DNA of 64,000 nt from Thereva unica (Eukaryota > Arthropoda > Insecta > Diptera > Therevidae), in NCBI GenBank assembly GCA_949987705.1, contig OX465283.1, forward strand, positions 10,706,207-10,770,206, written 5' to 3'. The notes beneath the pieces were generated by a model that saw only the letters and a program-made list of their open reading frames with translations, did not search any database and was not told where the DNA came from. The position numbers and the translations under genes are program-made. Shown here in pieces: positions 54,242 through 64,000 of the stretch (position 1 is the first letter of the stretch; the number at the start of each line of letters is the position of its first letter).

Positions 54242-57200
54242 TTATGCTGGATGATTAGCCAATTCTCGGTAAGCTTCTTCAAGACCATGCTTCTGTTCTG
54301 CTGACAGCACGCTAACGCATGCTTGAAACATATCTGGATTTGATTCGATTTGTTTCACTATGCTAATCATGCGGGTGCCCTCTTCGCTACGTGGCTTTAT
54401 TACGGCGGCACTAAATGCTGCTGCTATTATTTTTACAATACGAGGTAGATTTGAATTATTAGTTCCAAGAATAACTGGATGATATCCTTGTATAAGATCA
54501 CATAAATATCCATAGACTTGGGGTGCTTCATCTTCGTCTTCTACAACTGGCAGCCATGAGAACCTGGAACAAAAATGTGTTAGAATTATTATTTGATATT
54601 GGGGATAATCAAGAAAATCGCAAATATATTTTGTAAAAAAATAAGCATAGGAATCAGATGTTAACAGTAAAAAAAAGGCGAGTTGTTCTATTTATACATA
54701 AACGAATTTCCAGGCCGGAATGTACGCAACGCGAAGGACTGCAGTGTTTTGGAGGTGAGTTAAGCTGGCTAGTCTGGTTTTGTAAGAAAAATATTGCTGT
54801 GCATGCATGAAGTTCTTTCATGAAGTGGAACAGTCGCTAAGGTAATTGCAATAAAATTTAGAAAAGCCTGCTACATTTCTACGGTGGCTTAAAGAATCAA
54901 TGTAGGCCCAAAAGTTCCCATTAACGGATGGGGCGGTTTTACACCTTGTACATCGACGCCAAGTGGTTCTTGAGGCGCCTGCCCAGATCAACGAATTGTA
55001 TTTCAAAGCAGGGCCCCATGAATGGACATATGGTATGGTTTTGCTGGCGGTGTTTGTACACAATGAAGAAGAGTAGAAATTTAGTTATCTTGAAAAATAT
55101 GGCGGATAAACGGACGTATTTTTTTTATAGAGAAAAGTGAGTCATAGGTAGACGTACCCAGCCTTGCGCACGCTTTTTTTTCTTATTAAAAAGGCTAAAA
55201 GTATTTCACTTACCATAAGCCAATTATCTCATCTGCATTTTGTATTGCTGAATTGTTATATTTGAGTATTTTTGTAACTGCCGAAATTGCATTTTCTGTG
55301 GCATTTACATTTTCGGGGTCTCTACTTTTTGGTGCTGCTACAACTTCTACAAGACGTGGAATTGCCTGAGCACACGCCAAGGCGAATTGATCACCTCCAA
55401 ACTGTAATCAAAAAAAAAAAAAAAAACAATTGTGTAATTGGAAAAAATATATCGTAACATTAGCTGTAGAATCTATTTACCTGACCAATTACCCCGCAAC
55501 CATAAGCAGCTGCTTGCCTAACTTCAGGAGATTTATCTGTAACATATTGACGCATTGGCTCTGTGAAAACGTGCTGATACTGTATACAAAGTGGCCCGCA
55601 ATATTCTGAAAGAATTTTTATTATTTTTAGTAAAGCAATGTTGATTGAAATCAGCGGATATCGAATGCATTCATTCCGTTAAAAACAAAAAGAGATATAT
55701 CAATCAATCATTTTTCTTCCTAATTGAAGTAGTAGTAGTAGTAGTAAAACTACACAGTACATATTCGTACATAATATTCACAAATAAAATATTCAAGTAC
55801 TTACCTATAACATCATCAAACACGCAAAGACCCCATTGCCTATCAGCCCAAGGTCTGGACGGGTCAAGCAACTTAATAAAATGTGCCGCTACTTGCTCGA
55901 AATACGGGAGAAAATTAGCTTGATTTGTAAGGAATAGAGCATGAACAATATCTGCAACTTTTGATAATAAATATATATCTGTATCATCTTCTTCAGCAAG
56001 AATCTCTTCAACACCATCGTCATAATCTTCTTCATTCCGTGCTAATGCCCGCTTATCTGCCTTCTCAAAATGATCGCCCATATACTTCGATATTATTGTT
56101 AAAACTTCTTTCATTGAATCGTCAGATAAGCAGTTTGGACCCAATGTCTCAATGCTCTTTGCTAAAGAATGAAATAATACACACTGAACATCAGCTTCCG
56201 GTTCAGTACTAATAGCTTTTAACAATTCAGGACAAATATAGAACCACATGCCTTCCAAATATTGAGGGCCTTTAATTTTAGCACAATCAAGCAAATATGG
56301 CAGGGATTCAGCTGCAGCTGAACGAACACCATCGTGGAAATAGAATTTTAACATTGGGACCATTAAGCGTACAACTTCTTCAGCATAGTCAGCAAATCCT
56401 TCTTTTAATTCTCTAGCATAGCACACTAGCATTTCGCAAGCAGAAGCCTTGTCTTCCATGCCAGCTGTACGGATAGCAAAATTTTGCTGTTCTCCTAAAT
56501 TGATAAACGACCAATCGACGTCTCCTTCAATGTCTTCAACCTCATCATTATCCAGCAGAGCAACTTCTGGCTTCATTGCAGCTGTTCGCATGACAGGCCC
56601 CATTACCAGAGGCAAATACTGCTCGAATTGTTTGCCCAAAATTTTGCACATTCTTGCCCATGCTGATATTAAGTATGAAGTTTGCGGATCATCATCTGGC
56701 AAATCGCCTTCTGTGTGAGTCTTAAGAAGCATATCCATAACTTCACTAGCATCTGACATAAATTTCTCTGGGCCAACAGCTAAGCCAATCAAACTAACAC
56801 ATTCAATTGTTTTTCCTCGTAGCATTCGTAATTCTTCGATGTTTGCATTTTGTATAATGTACTTCAGACAAGGCATAAGACGATCGTAGTATAAAGCGAA
56901 TTCTTTCTCGCATGTGTCGGCAACGGATGCAATTGTTGTTACCACCTGAAATTAGAAATTTTGAGTGTTTAAGTGCTTACAGAAAATGCTCATTGAGGAT
57001 TTCTTGCCATTCCAAGTAGTGTATCGAAAATCTATGAAATATAAATTAATTACGCAATTAGAAACCGGCCGATATTATCAGAGACAGCTACAATAATTTT
57101 TTATAACCAAAAACTATAATACTACTTCAAAAAATGCATCTACGCTAATTGATTACAAATTAAACCGCAAATAAAACGGGAGAATCGGTTTCATTTGGCA

Positions 57201-60200
57201 AATTTAATACGACGTATTTGGTTTATTGTTTGCATACTCTTTCTATAGTGGAGGTTTTTAGTTGGTATTGTGTTTATACAATCGTTAACAAGCCATAGTT
57301 TAAATACGCCATACTTATCTTGTTGTCCATCTCATTTCAGCTCGTTGAAGCACATTTTGTTATGTAAGTTTTAAAAACGCATGTTGCATTGATGATAAAG
57401 AAAAACTACTAACTGAAAAGAAAGTGCGGCAAACTTTTACCCCATTCATGCTGATTTCACCGGTGAAGAATCCATTGCAAAAGGTAATTATGTTATTAAA
57501 TAAATAAATGGAGAGGTTTCTTTTTTCAACCAAGCCACGTCCACGCCGCAACCCTTGGCAATGTGAAGGTGAATGTTCGGCACGTAAAAACTGAATTGAA
57601 TGGCTCCGCTCTAACAACCTGGTAAAAATCGCAGCATTGCAAGAAACAAGGTGGATCAATAAAGATATGTGTTAGAACTCATACCGTCCTCTCAAGTGGA
57701 AGCACAACAGAGACACGTCGGAGTAGCTTTTGTAGTCGATAAATCTCTAAACCCCAAATTCTGGGCTTCCAGTCAATCAGTGAACAACTGTGCACATTGC
57801 GAAATAAGACAAAATTTCGCAACATCTTCATAATCAATGCACATCCCCCAACGGAAGAAAATCTGAAGAAGAGAGAGACGTTCATAAGCTTTGGGGATAT
57901 TCGACCGTATACCCTCTAATGATATGATAATGAGGTGACTTCAACGCTAAGAGCTTGAAGAAAGTTCAGTATGGGAATAATAGGGAATCATACCCCGCAT
58001 AAAATCGTCCAGAAAATAACCTGGACGTCACCGGATGGAAGGACTAGCAACCAGATTCATTATGTGCTCGTTGAAAAGAAATCAGCAACGTGAGATCTTA
58101 TAACGGTACCTGCTGTGGCTGTCATCACCACTTGATGAAAGCAAGGTTTAGAGCCCTTTATCAATTCAGAGGTTACAAAGAACTCCCAGGGAACCAAAAC
58201 TTAACATTGGGCGCATTTGGGCCCACGTTACTTTAACTGAGCTAGGAATGTTAACACATTCGCATGGGGAACGAGATTCTCGTTATTATAAAAAAAACGT
58301 CGTCGGGAAACGAAAATTCTCGTTTTGCGACAATTGTGTGTCACTAAAATACCCCAATTTATATGAGTTTTAGGAGAAATAGCCCGATGCGAAAAAGTGT
58401 TAACAACGACATAAACGGCTATTTATTTAGGACAGGCACAGCTCAAAATTGTCGTAAGGGATTGACATTTGCGGCCACATTTTCTTAAGACTAAATTTCC
58501 CTGACTTTTCCGGTTTTCCAGACAATATATGAATTTTTTCCAGACTTTGCGTTATATCATGAAATAAAGAGAGAATTAATATTTCAGTTTACCAATATTC
58601 AGAACATCCACAGTGAGCAAATAGTCCTAGCTGATGTTGCTATGTATATCTGGACTATACGGTAGAGGAATCAAAACTTTCAAACCAAACTCTACTTTTT
58701 GGCGGTTCACCAAGATGTTCGGTCACAGTTTGAGGAAGATTATTAGTGTCTGCAAAAGGCTGGGTGTCCGTGCCAGAACACTGATGCCAATTAAGTAGCT
58801 CAAGCAGTTTACTACAATGTGAAGATTGAAATCACCTACAACAATGATTTCACACTTATGATTAGATGTAAAAACTATGAAAAGGTCCTTGCCGATCGGA
58901 CTTTCATGTAACACAACGAACGCTAGAGGTTCGCGCCTGGACTGGCCAACTCTTTTTCAAGTATTTGTCTCATTGCGAGTTTTGAATGTGAAAATTCAAT
59001 GGAAAACTCGAGACAGATGACGTAAAAGGACGGGTGTCTTCGAAAATGCATCACTGCGGTATTACTGCAATATTCAGCAATTAGAACTCTGTGGCTGAAT
59101 ATTGCAGTGATACCGCAGTGATCCATTTTCGAAGACACCCGACTTCTGTGCTGCCACCCCTGGTCTGTTGACGAACTGTTCTTTCTAAATCCTGCTTGGT
59201 AATCTGCTACTTTATCTTGCATATATAATTTCAGTCTACATAACGAAATATTGTGAAATGTATTTTGAAACCTGTGTTCAGCAACGTGATTAGTCTGTAG
59301 TTTTTGTAGTTCAACGATTCACCTTTTTTTTGAGCTAGACAGCTTTGTCTAGAGGAGGCATCTTTCTCCTTCTGTATAATTTGCACATTACCCTATGAAA
59401 AGCATGGCATAACTTTTTTAAGATTTATATGAGTGTACCATCTGGACGTGATGATTTATGAGTTTCGCTATATTTACTTTTTTCCTGCAATTTCTTACAA
59501 ATTATGAGACCTATGAATTACAGCACACAATTTCGTAAAAATTGTTCTACTAATACTTACGTTTCCAGGAATATTTAACACATGCAATGAAACTATTTAA
59601 GAAAAAATTTGCTCGACATTGAAAGTAATATTAATCTAAACATAAAAGAAAATATGCACAAAATACCACTAGCATTGAAAATTTCAATTATATAACTACG
59701 ATTTAGAACGTCTCAGCCTCAGTCAATCTAGTTTCTATTTTAATCGAATGAAGAACTAATCTTACTAAACACGAAATTAAATTTACAGTGTGAAACCGAT
59801 TCGTGTCCGAATTAAGTGTAAAAAATGAGAAATTTGTGGCATAACACACTAGTATTTATTTTAAAAAGTCTTACCTGTTCAAGAACAAGCTTATTGCCCT
59901 TTTCTACCAACTCTTTGAATTTCGCATTAAGGATCGCCTCTAATTGCGTCATAACACCATTAAGATACCGTATAAGAATCTGCTTTGGACAATCTTCACT
60001 GAAATTAACAAGAGCAGCACCAGCATGAGCTTGGACACGAGGATTATCAACATCATCTAGTAGCCCCAAAAGACCTGGAATAACTTGCTCGTGGAATTTC
60101 TTTTCAAAAACTGGAGCAAAATCAGTTGCCATTTGTCCAATTGCATTGCAAGCAGCATATCTGAGGGGAAAAATGTTTATGTAACTTAAATGTTAATTAA

Positions 60201-61950
60201 AAAATGAAACAAATACGTTACCTAACTCTCGGATGTGGATCACGTAAGAATGTCAAAACACCATTCATAATATCGTCTAACATGCCTTCCATTTGCTTGT
60301 GGCAACCTTCACCAATTGCTGAAATTGCCATCAATGCAGCATGACGTTGCTTCCAATCGGGACTCGCTAACATGTTTGGAATTGTGTTGATAATATGGGG
60401 GAGAACAGTTTTGCCACCTAGTCCACATGCAAGACGATCTAAGCATGATTCTGCGATAACATTGTTGTCACTATTATCATCTTCAGCTAGAACATCGGAA
60501 ACTGCCCAATCATCATCGTCTTCAAGATCAGTCATCATTTGCAAAACTAAGGGTATAAGAGCAACGACGTATTTTTCAGCTTTGCGGCGCACCATTGGGG
60601 CAGCGTTTTCACTAAGCGATACCATAACTTCGAGAGCCAAATGATGCCATTGATCGTCAACCTCAGTACTGCCAAACACTTTCATACACATTTCAAAAAT
60701 CACCTCCAGTTGTGGACGTAAGAATTTCGGGCAATGTTCAGTCATTTCAATTAAGAGCTTCAGTAAACTTTGGTCATCTTGAGCTTCAATGGTTTCGGCT
60801 GTTATCATGATCATTCGTGGAAGTAAATCGGCAAAATGTTTCTGGACAGCTGCATCTTTCTCGTGCAGAAGAATGAAAGCCCCAATTGCTCTCACCGCTT
60901 GACAACGAACTTCAACATCAGCCGTGGGTTCTAAACTTTTCTGCAGCATCTGTTTAATAAGTTCTAGATACTGTGCTTCCTGATTTCCAAAAATCCCAGG
61001 TACTGAGGCAAAGATTCTCAATGCAGACTCCTGAAGTTGAACACTGGGTGAATTAGCACATTGGAAAAGGAACTGTAAAAAGTCTGGCCAAAGGTTGTTG
61101 CCGTCATCGTCAAATAGATTTCTAGCCGCTTCTGCAGCAACTTCACATATTTTCCGTCTCAGGTTTGGTGTTACATCCTGTTGAACTGCTAGTAGTATTT
61201 GTTGAAGGAGCTGTGCCTTAGCTTCTTGTGGTAGCTATTGATATATTGGGTTAAAATCTCACTATTCATTTTATTAATATCTTTACAATACCTCCTTGTA
61301 GAACTCGAGAAAATCTGATGTAAACAATCTTCGTAAAACAACAGCAGCCATAAGGCGAGCCTCTTCCGACATTTGTCCATTGTGTATAGCAGCTAAGAGG
61401 TGTGTCACTTTGACATCCCTTGCCAAGTTGTTATAAGCTTCCTAAAATTAAGAAAACATAAATTGAAAATGATTCATGTTCTAATTAATTCATAAAAGTA
61501 ACAAAAATGCTTTACAGACGCTCGTAATTGGAGGGAAAAGCCACAGCGCAAATTAAATGACGCCTAAAGGGATGACACATCATTGAATTTTCACCTAAGG
61601 GCATTGTCACTTTAGTAATTAAGTTCATTTAATTAATGACGAATAAGAATTTCAAGCTTGTACAATTTTAATAAACAAAATTATTCCTTATCTCAAAAAT
61701 GCAAATAATTTTTAGCTACTTCGTATCAAATTTGACAGCCACCGGAGAAAGCACGTTGTCGAGAAAATGACAAATTTTTCTTTGGCGTTTTCTTTAATTT
61801 ACAGAAAATCGATATAATTGCGAAACACCATAAAATATATAACTATTGCAATTATTATATTTTTCTTACCTCCGCTTGTTGTCGAACATCGTTATCTGTC
61901 GACAAAAGTGAATTTAATAGCTGCTGAAATTGAACTTGATCGGCGGCCAT
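54242..61950 (-). CDS. Karybeta3: Karyopherin beta 3 (importin-5 / RanBP5)
   Basis: HEAT-repeat nuclear import receptor that binds RanGTP and carries ribosomal proteins, histones and other cargo through nuclear pores; 1101 aa. The exons are 61870-61950 (ATG at 61950, [16 protein letters not shown]), 61292-61441, 60222-61234, 59875-60160, 55805-56945, 55481-55605, 55214-55401 and 54242-54563 (TAA). Every junction is GT-AG and the phases agree. Helical HEAT pairs run throughout, with family marks [79 protein letters not shown], the acidic loop of the RanBP5 type ([13 protein letters not shown]), and [19 protein letters not shown]. The length equals the usual 1095-1105 aa. Intron 4 (56946-59874) carries LINE pieces and a hairpin element. 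Confidence 0.97.
57520..58140 (+). mobile_element. LINE endonuclease fragment (+)
   Basis: With shifts it reads [15 protein letters not shown], then [10 protein letters not shown], then [25 protein letters not shown], and [20 protein letters not shown]. These are successive blocks of the AP-like endonuclease of RTE/craniofacial-development-protein-2-like LINEs (ETRW, NAHAPTE, SPDGRxxNQIDHVL). Confidence 0.8.
58723..58914 (-). mobile_element. LINE endonuclease fragment (minus)
   Basis: A 64-codon open piece contains [12 protein letters not shown], the GDFN motif of the endonuclease/exonuclease/phosphatase fold, then a Leu-rich segment. It has no LINE continuity with the RT fragment at 59150. 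Confidence 0.65.
59031..59141. mobile_element. Small hairpin element
   Basis: CGGGTGTCTTCGAAAATG at the left pairs with CATTTTCGAAGACACCCG (one base off) at the right. The interior ATCACTGCGGTATTACTGCA and TGCAGTGATACCGCAGTGAT also pair. The interior resembles the nested palindrome at 20410-20515 (CACTGC.GCATCACTACAG), so the two may be one family. Confidence 0.75.
59150..59470 (-). mobile_element. LINE RT N-terminal fragment (minus)
   Basis: The minus strand reads [45 protein letters not shown] and [16 protein letters not shown]. These are the thumbless start of non-LTR reverse transcriptase (KKG..NYRPI.LLN, QAGFR..RST.D). Confidence 0.7.
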
Positions 61951-62490
61951 TGTATCGTTGTTCAAAAAGACCCAAAAACTCGCAATGCACGGAATCGAGA
62001 GAAAAAAACTGAGCGAAAATCTGTTGCAGCTTTTCTGTTGCCAACATTTAAGATGAAAAAAAATTTATGGTTTAGGTCTAGAAATAAAAATGAACATGAG
62101 GGGATGCATGAAAATATATAGATATATGGAAATAATTTATAATTTTCAAAAAGATATGTTTAATTAATCAGCATTTCCATAAAATATATTTTATTGATGA
62201 GGGAAACGAAGCCTAGAAGGGAAGATGAGAGTGATGTAAACGTAAGGTAAAAAACGTACTAAAAGTAACATACGACGACTCGTCTATTTCGAGTTGATGA
62301 AAAATAATTAAAAATTCTGAAAGACAAAAGAATAGTTGTAGCTATAAAACACGTCCGCTAAGAAAACTTCGACACAGTTCTTGTACAGGAGCTCTGGGTC
62401 AGGACATCGACCATTAAAGGACTCCCGCCATCTGGACGTCAGGCCCGATATTGCGGGCCTCACATATCCGTGTATCTTCCTGGTTCCTAA

Positions 62491-62646
62491 AGGTAGGGAT
62501 CCACCAAGGCAAACGAACATTTGCGCCGCCGACGCCAAATGACGTGAAAAGATGGTGTTTCAGATGCTCTTGTGTGATGTGCACTTTGTTGGCGACGTCA
62601 TTTTGCCCGCGAGCAGATGTTCGTTTGCCTTGGTAGATTCCTACCT
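62491..62646. mobile_element. MITE AGGTAGGGATCCACCAAGG, TAA duplication
   Basis: The ends AGGTAGGGATCCACCAAGGC and CCTTGGTAGATTCCTACCT are near-perfect inverted repeats, and CAAACGAACAT/ATGTTCGTTTG extends the arms. TAA flanks both sides (62488-62490 and 62647-62649). 156 bp, inserted in LINE debris. Confidence 0.88.
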
Positions 62647-62810
62647 TAAGAAAATCAATGTGCTCAAGTTCAAGGGCCTGATGGCATCGAAATCAGACCT
62701 GCTCGCCGCACCTATACCATCCTACATGCCCAGTCAGGTAACCCACCAACATCCTCAGGTCCACTATGTTTTTAAAGTGATAGTGCCTCTTTTAGCCTAT
62801 CTAAGACCTG

Positions 62811-63387
62811 GGGCCCTATTCTCTATTACAATACTCAAATATGGCTTAATCTAGAAAGGCCCTAACACGCATTTTGCGAATTTCACAGGAAAGCCGAAAA
62901 ACGTTTAAAATTAGAGAGTTTTCACAGTTTTGCGTTAAATTTCGCATCACTTACAAAATGAAGCATGACAAGTTGTTGCAGTTGCAGATCTCCCAAATTT
63001 CTGGAAAATGTTTAGCTACGTACAGGTTATAATTTACCATCAAAATTTCAATTTTGAAAAATTTGATGTTAGGGCCTTTCTATGTAGATTAAGCCATCGA
63101 AATGCTTTTAAATCGAAACTGTTATCCGAAACTAAAATGCTTCCGTATTCCCTATTACAATATTGCTTTTTCTAATAGAAGTGTCCCCGAAAGAAAAGAA
63201 AATGAGTGCAGGAGCTTTCAATTGTGTCGCTCATAAATAAAATGTTATAATTTGCTCGATTACCCTTGAGCTTTCGAGTAAAAATCTAACGATATTGTTA
63301 CAGTTTCGAGTCAGTTTTGTAATACAGAATACCATTTTGGCAGTTTCGAGAAAAATTCTCACAATATTGTAATAGAGAATAAGGCCC
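62811..63387. mobile_element. MITE GGGCCCTATTCTCTATTAC, CTG duplication
   Basis: The ends GGGCCCTATTCTCTATTACA and TGTAATAGAGAATAAGGCCC are inverted repeats flanked by CTG (62808-62810 and 63388-63390). The TTTCGAG-containing arms pair further in. 577 bp, non-coding. Confidence 0.9.
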
Positions 63388-63399
63388 CTGGGACTGATT

Positions 63400-63990
63400 C
63401 GCAATAGAATAAGTTTAGTCCCTTAATCCACTCCTCTACCAGGGACTAGGAGGTGGACTAAGAGTTGTCACAGAAGGGTTGTGGGTCCTGGACCAACATC
63501 TCACACCACTCCCTGCGAGGCTATCTGCAGCCTCATTCCACTTGATACCCCAGTATCCGGGGACCCACCAGAGAGAGACTTTGTTTCTTCTGGTCAGGGT
63601 CTGGAGTACGTCAAAACACCGTGCAACTACATATTTTGGAAGAAAGCTTCTACGTTGAGAGTACCTTGATAAAGGCTTGACTGTCAGAAAAGATTTTACT
63701 GTTGGCGCTTATCAAACCTTTCCCAAGGTTGAGCCTAGCGCAGGTCGCAATGACCCAGTTTCAGTCTGGAAAACAGAGGTCGCTTACCCATTGCAATCGA
63801 GACCTTGGATTGGGTCCTGCGACACCAGCCCCTGTGCCATGTTCCATCTTTGACCCGTCGGTAAGCCAGTGGATATGTTTTGGATCCCCAGGAGAAATAA
63901 GTTCTTCCCACTCAGACGATCCGGGATAATCACTCTGAATTTCCTTTGGAATCGCAGTTCATAAACCATATGGTCGATTACGCGGCAAAT
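63400..63990 (-). mobile_element. LINE RNase H-domain fragment (minus)
   Basis: The minus strand reads KIFSDSQAFIKVLST, the IxSDSQAAIKAL block of LINE-encoded RNase H, followed by PxSGDTG.KWNEAAD-like sequence with shifts (the CCTCATTCCACTTGATACC region). It shares sequence with 48620-48877. Confidence 0.7.
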
Positions 63991-64000
63991 GTAAATACAC

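Larger units (their letters stand above)
56946..59874 (-). other. Karybeta3: Karybeta3 intron 4
   Basis: A 2.9-kb intron containing LINE endonuclease and RT fragments in both orientations and the palindrome at 59031-59141. No exon-like segment was found that would fit the protein. Confidence 0.65.
61951..64000. other. Upstream of Karybeta3: repeats to window end
   Basis: The first few hundred bases should hold the Karybeta3 5' UTR and promoter; no clear core motif is seen. From 62390 the region is LINE fragments (62390-62480 and 63400-63990) with MITEs at 62491-62646 and 62811-63387. Confidence 0.6.

Noticed and set aside
54818..55063. Open frames between Karybeta3 exons 7 and 8
   Set aside because: They fall in an intron whose flanking exons join perfectly, and have no homology to importins or known TEs that I can see.
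1..64000. CRISPR arrays, operons, phage or bacterial defence systems
   Set aside because: Introns, AATAAA signals, LINEs and SINEs show eukaryotic nuclear DNA. No regular spacer-repeat array was seen.

Overview
This window is animal nuclear DNA, almost certainly from a holometabolous insect and most likely a fly. The genes have short exons and GT-AG introns. The intergenic and intronic DNA is AT-rich and packed with non-LTR retrotransposon fragments and palindromic MITEs. The gene eIF2gamma shares its first two exons with Su(var)3-9, the fused arrangement known from insects. I cannot name the species from sequence alone.

Layout. (1) 1-15.5 kb, + strand: the 3' part of gilgamesh (casein kinase I gamma), with two firmly identified internal exons, the palmitoylated last exon and two candidate alternative exons. 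Its stop codon is TGA followed by CTAG, and the frame stays open for 67 more codons. (2) 18.3-23.7 kb, - strand: a six-exon SLC19-type vitamin transporter with one apparent 1-nt frameshift. (3) 24-27 kb: a foldback element and a decayed RTE-like LINE. (4) 27.7-31.6 kb, - strand: Set, a histone chaperone, in five exons with a LINE in intron 1. (5) 32.1-41.7 kb, + strand: the eIF2gamma/Su(var)3-9 unit, transcribed divergently from Set across about 570 bp. The whole Su(var)3-9-specific part (chromodomain, pre-SET, SET, post-SET) lies in one exon inside eIF2gamma intron 2. (6) 42.9-43.8 kb, - strand: a THAP-domain protein. (7) 46.4-50.9 kb, + strand: ATPsynO (OSCP subunit) preceded by an older tandem duplicate that lacks the last exon. 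(8) 51.0-52.2 kb: three neighbouring copies of one MITE. (9) 54.2-62.0 kb, - strand: importin-5/Karyopherin beta 3, complete in eight exons. (10) 62.0-64.0 kb: MITEs and LINE debris.

Functions. Apart from the transporter and the THAP protein these are conserved housekeeping or chromatin genes: kinase signalling, histone chaperoning, H3K9 methylation, translation initiation, ATP synthesis and nuclear import. They do not form a pathway. The gene models were built by hand: every exon junction given has GT-AG borders and matching phase, and the proteins match their families in length.

The most interesting observations are the probable stop-codon readthrough of gish, its candidate alternative acidic tail, the partial duplicate of ATPsynO, and a set of unrelated palindromic MITEs that share GGGCC-like ends and 3-bp target duplications. 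One of these MITEs has its empty site preserved in a neighbouring repeat copy.
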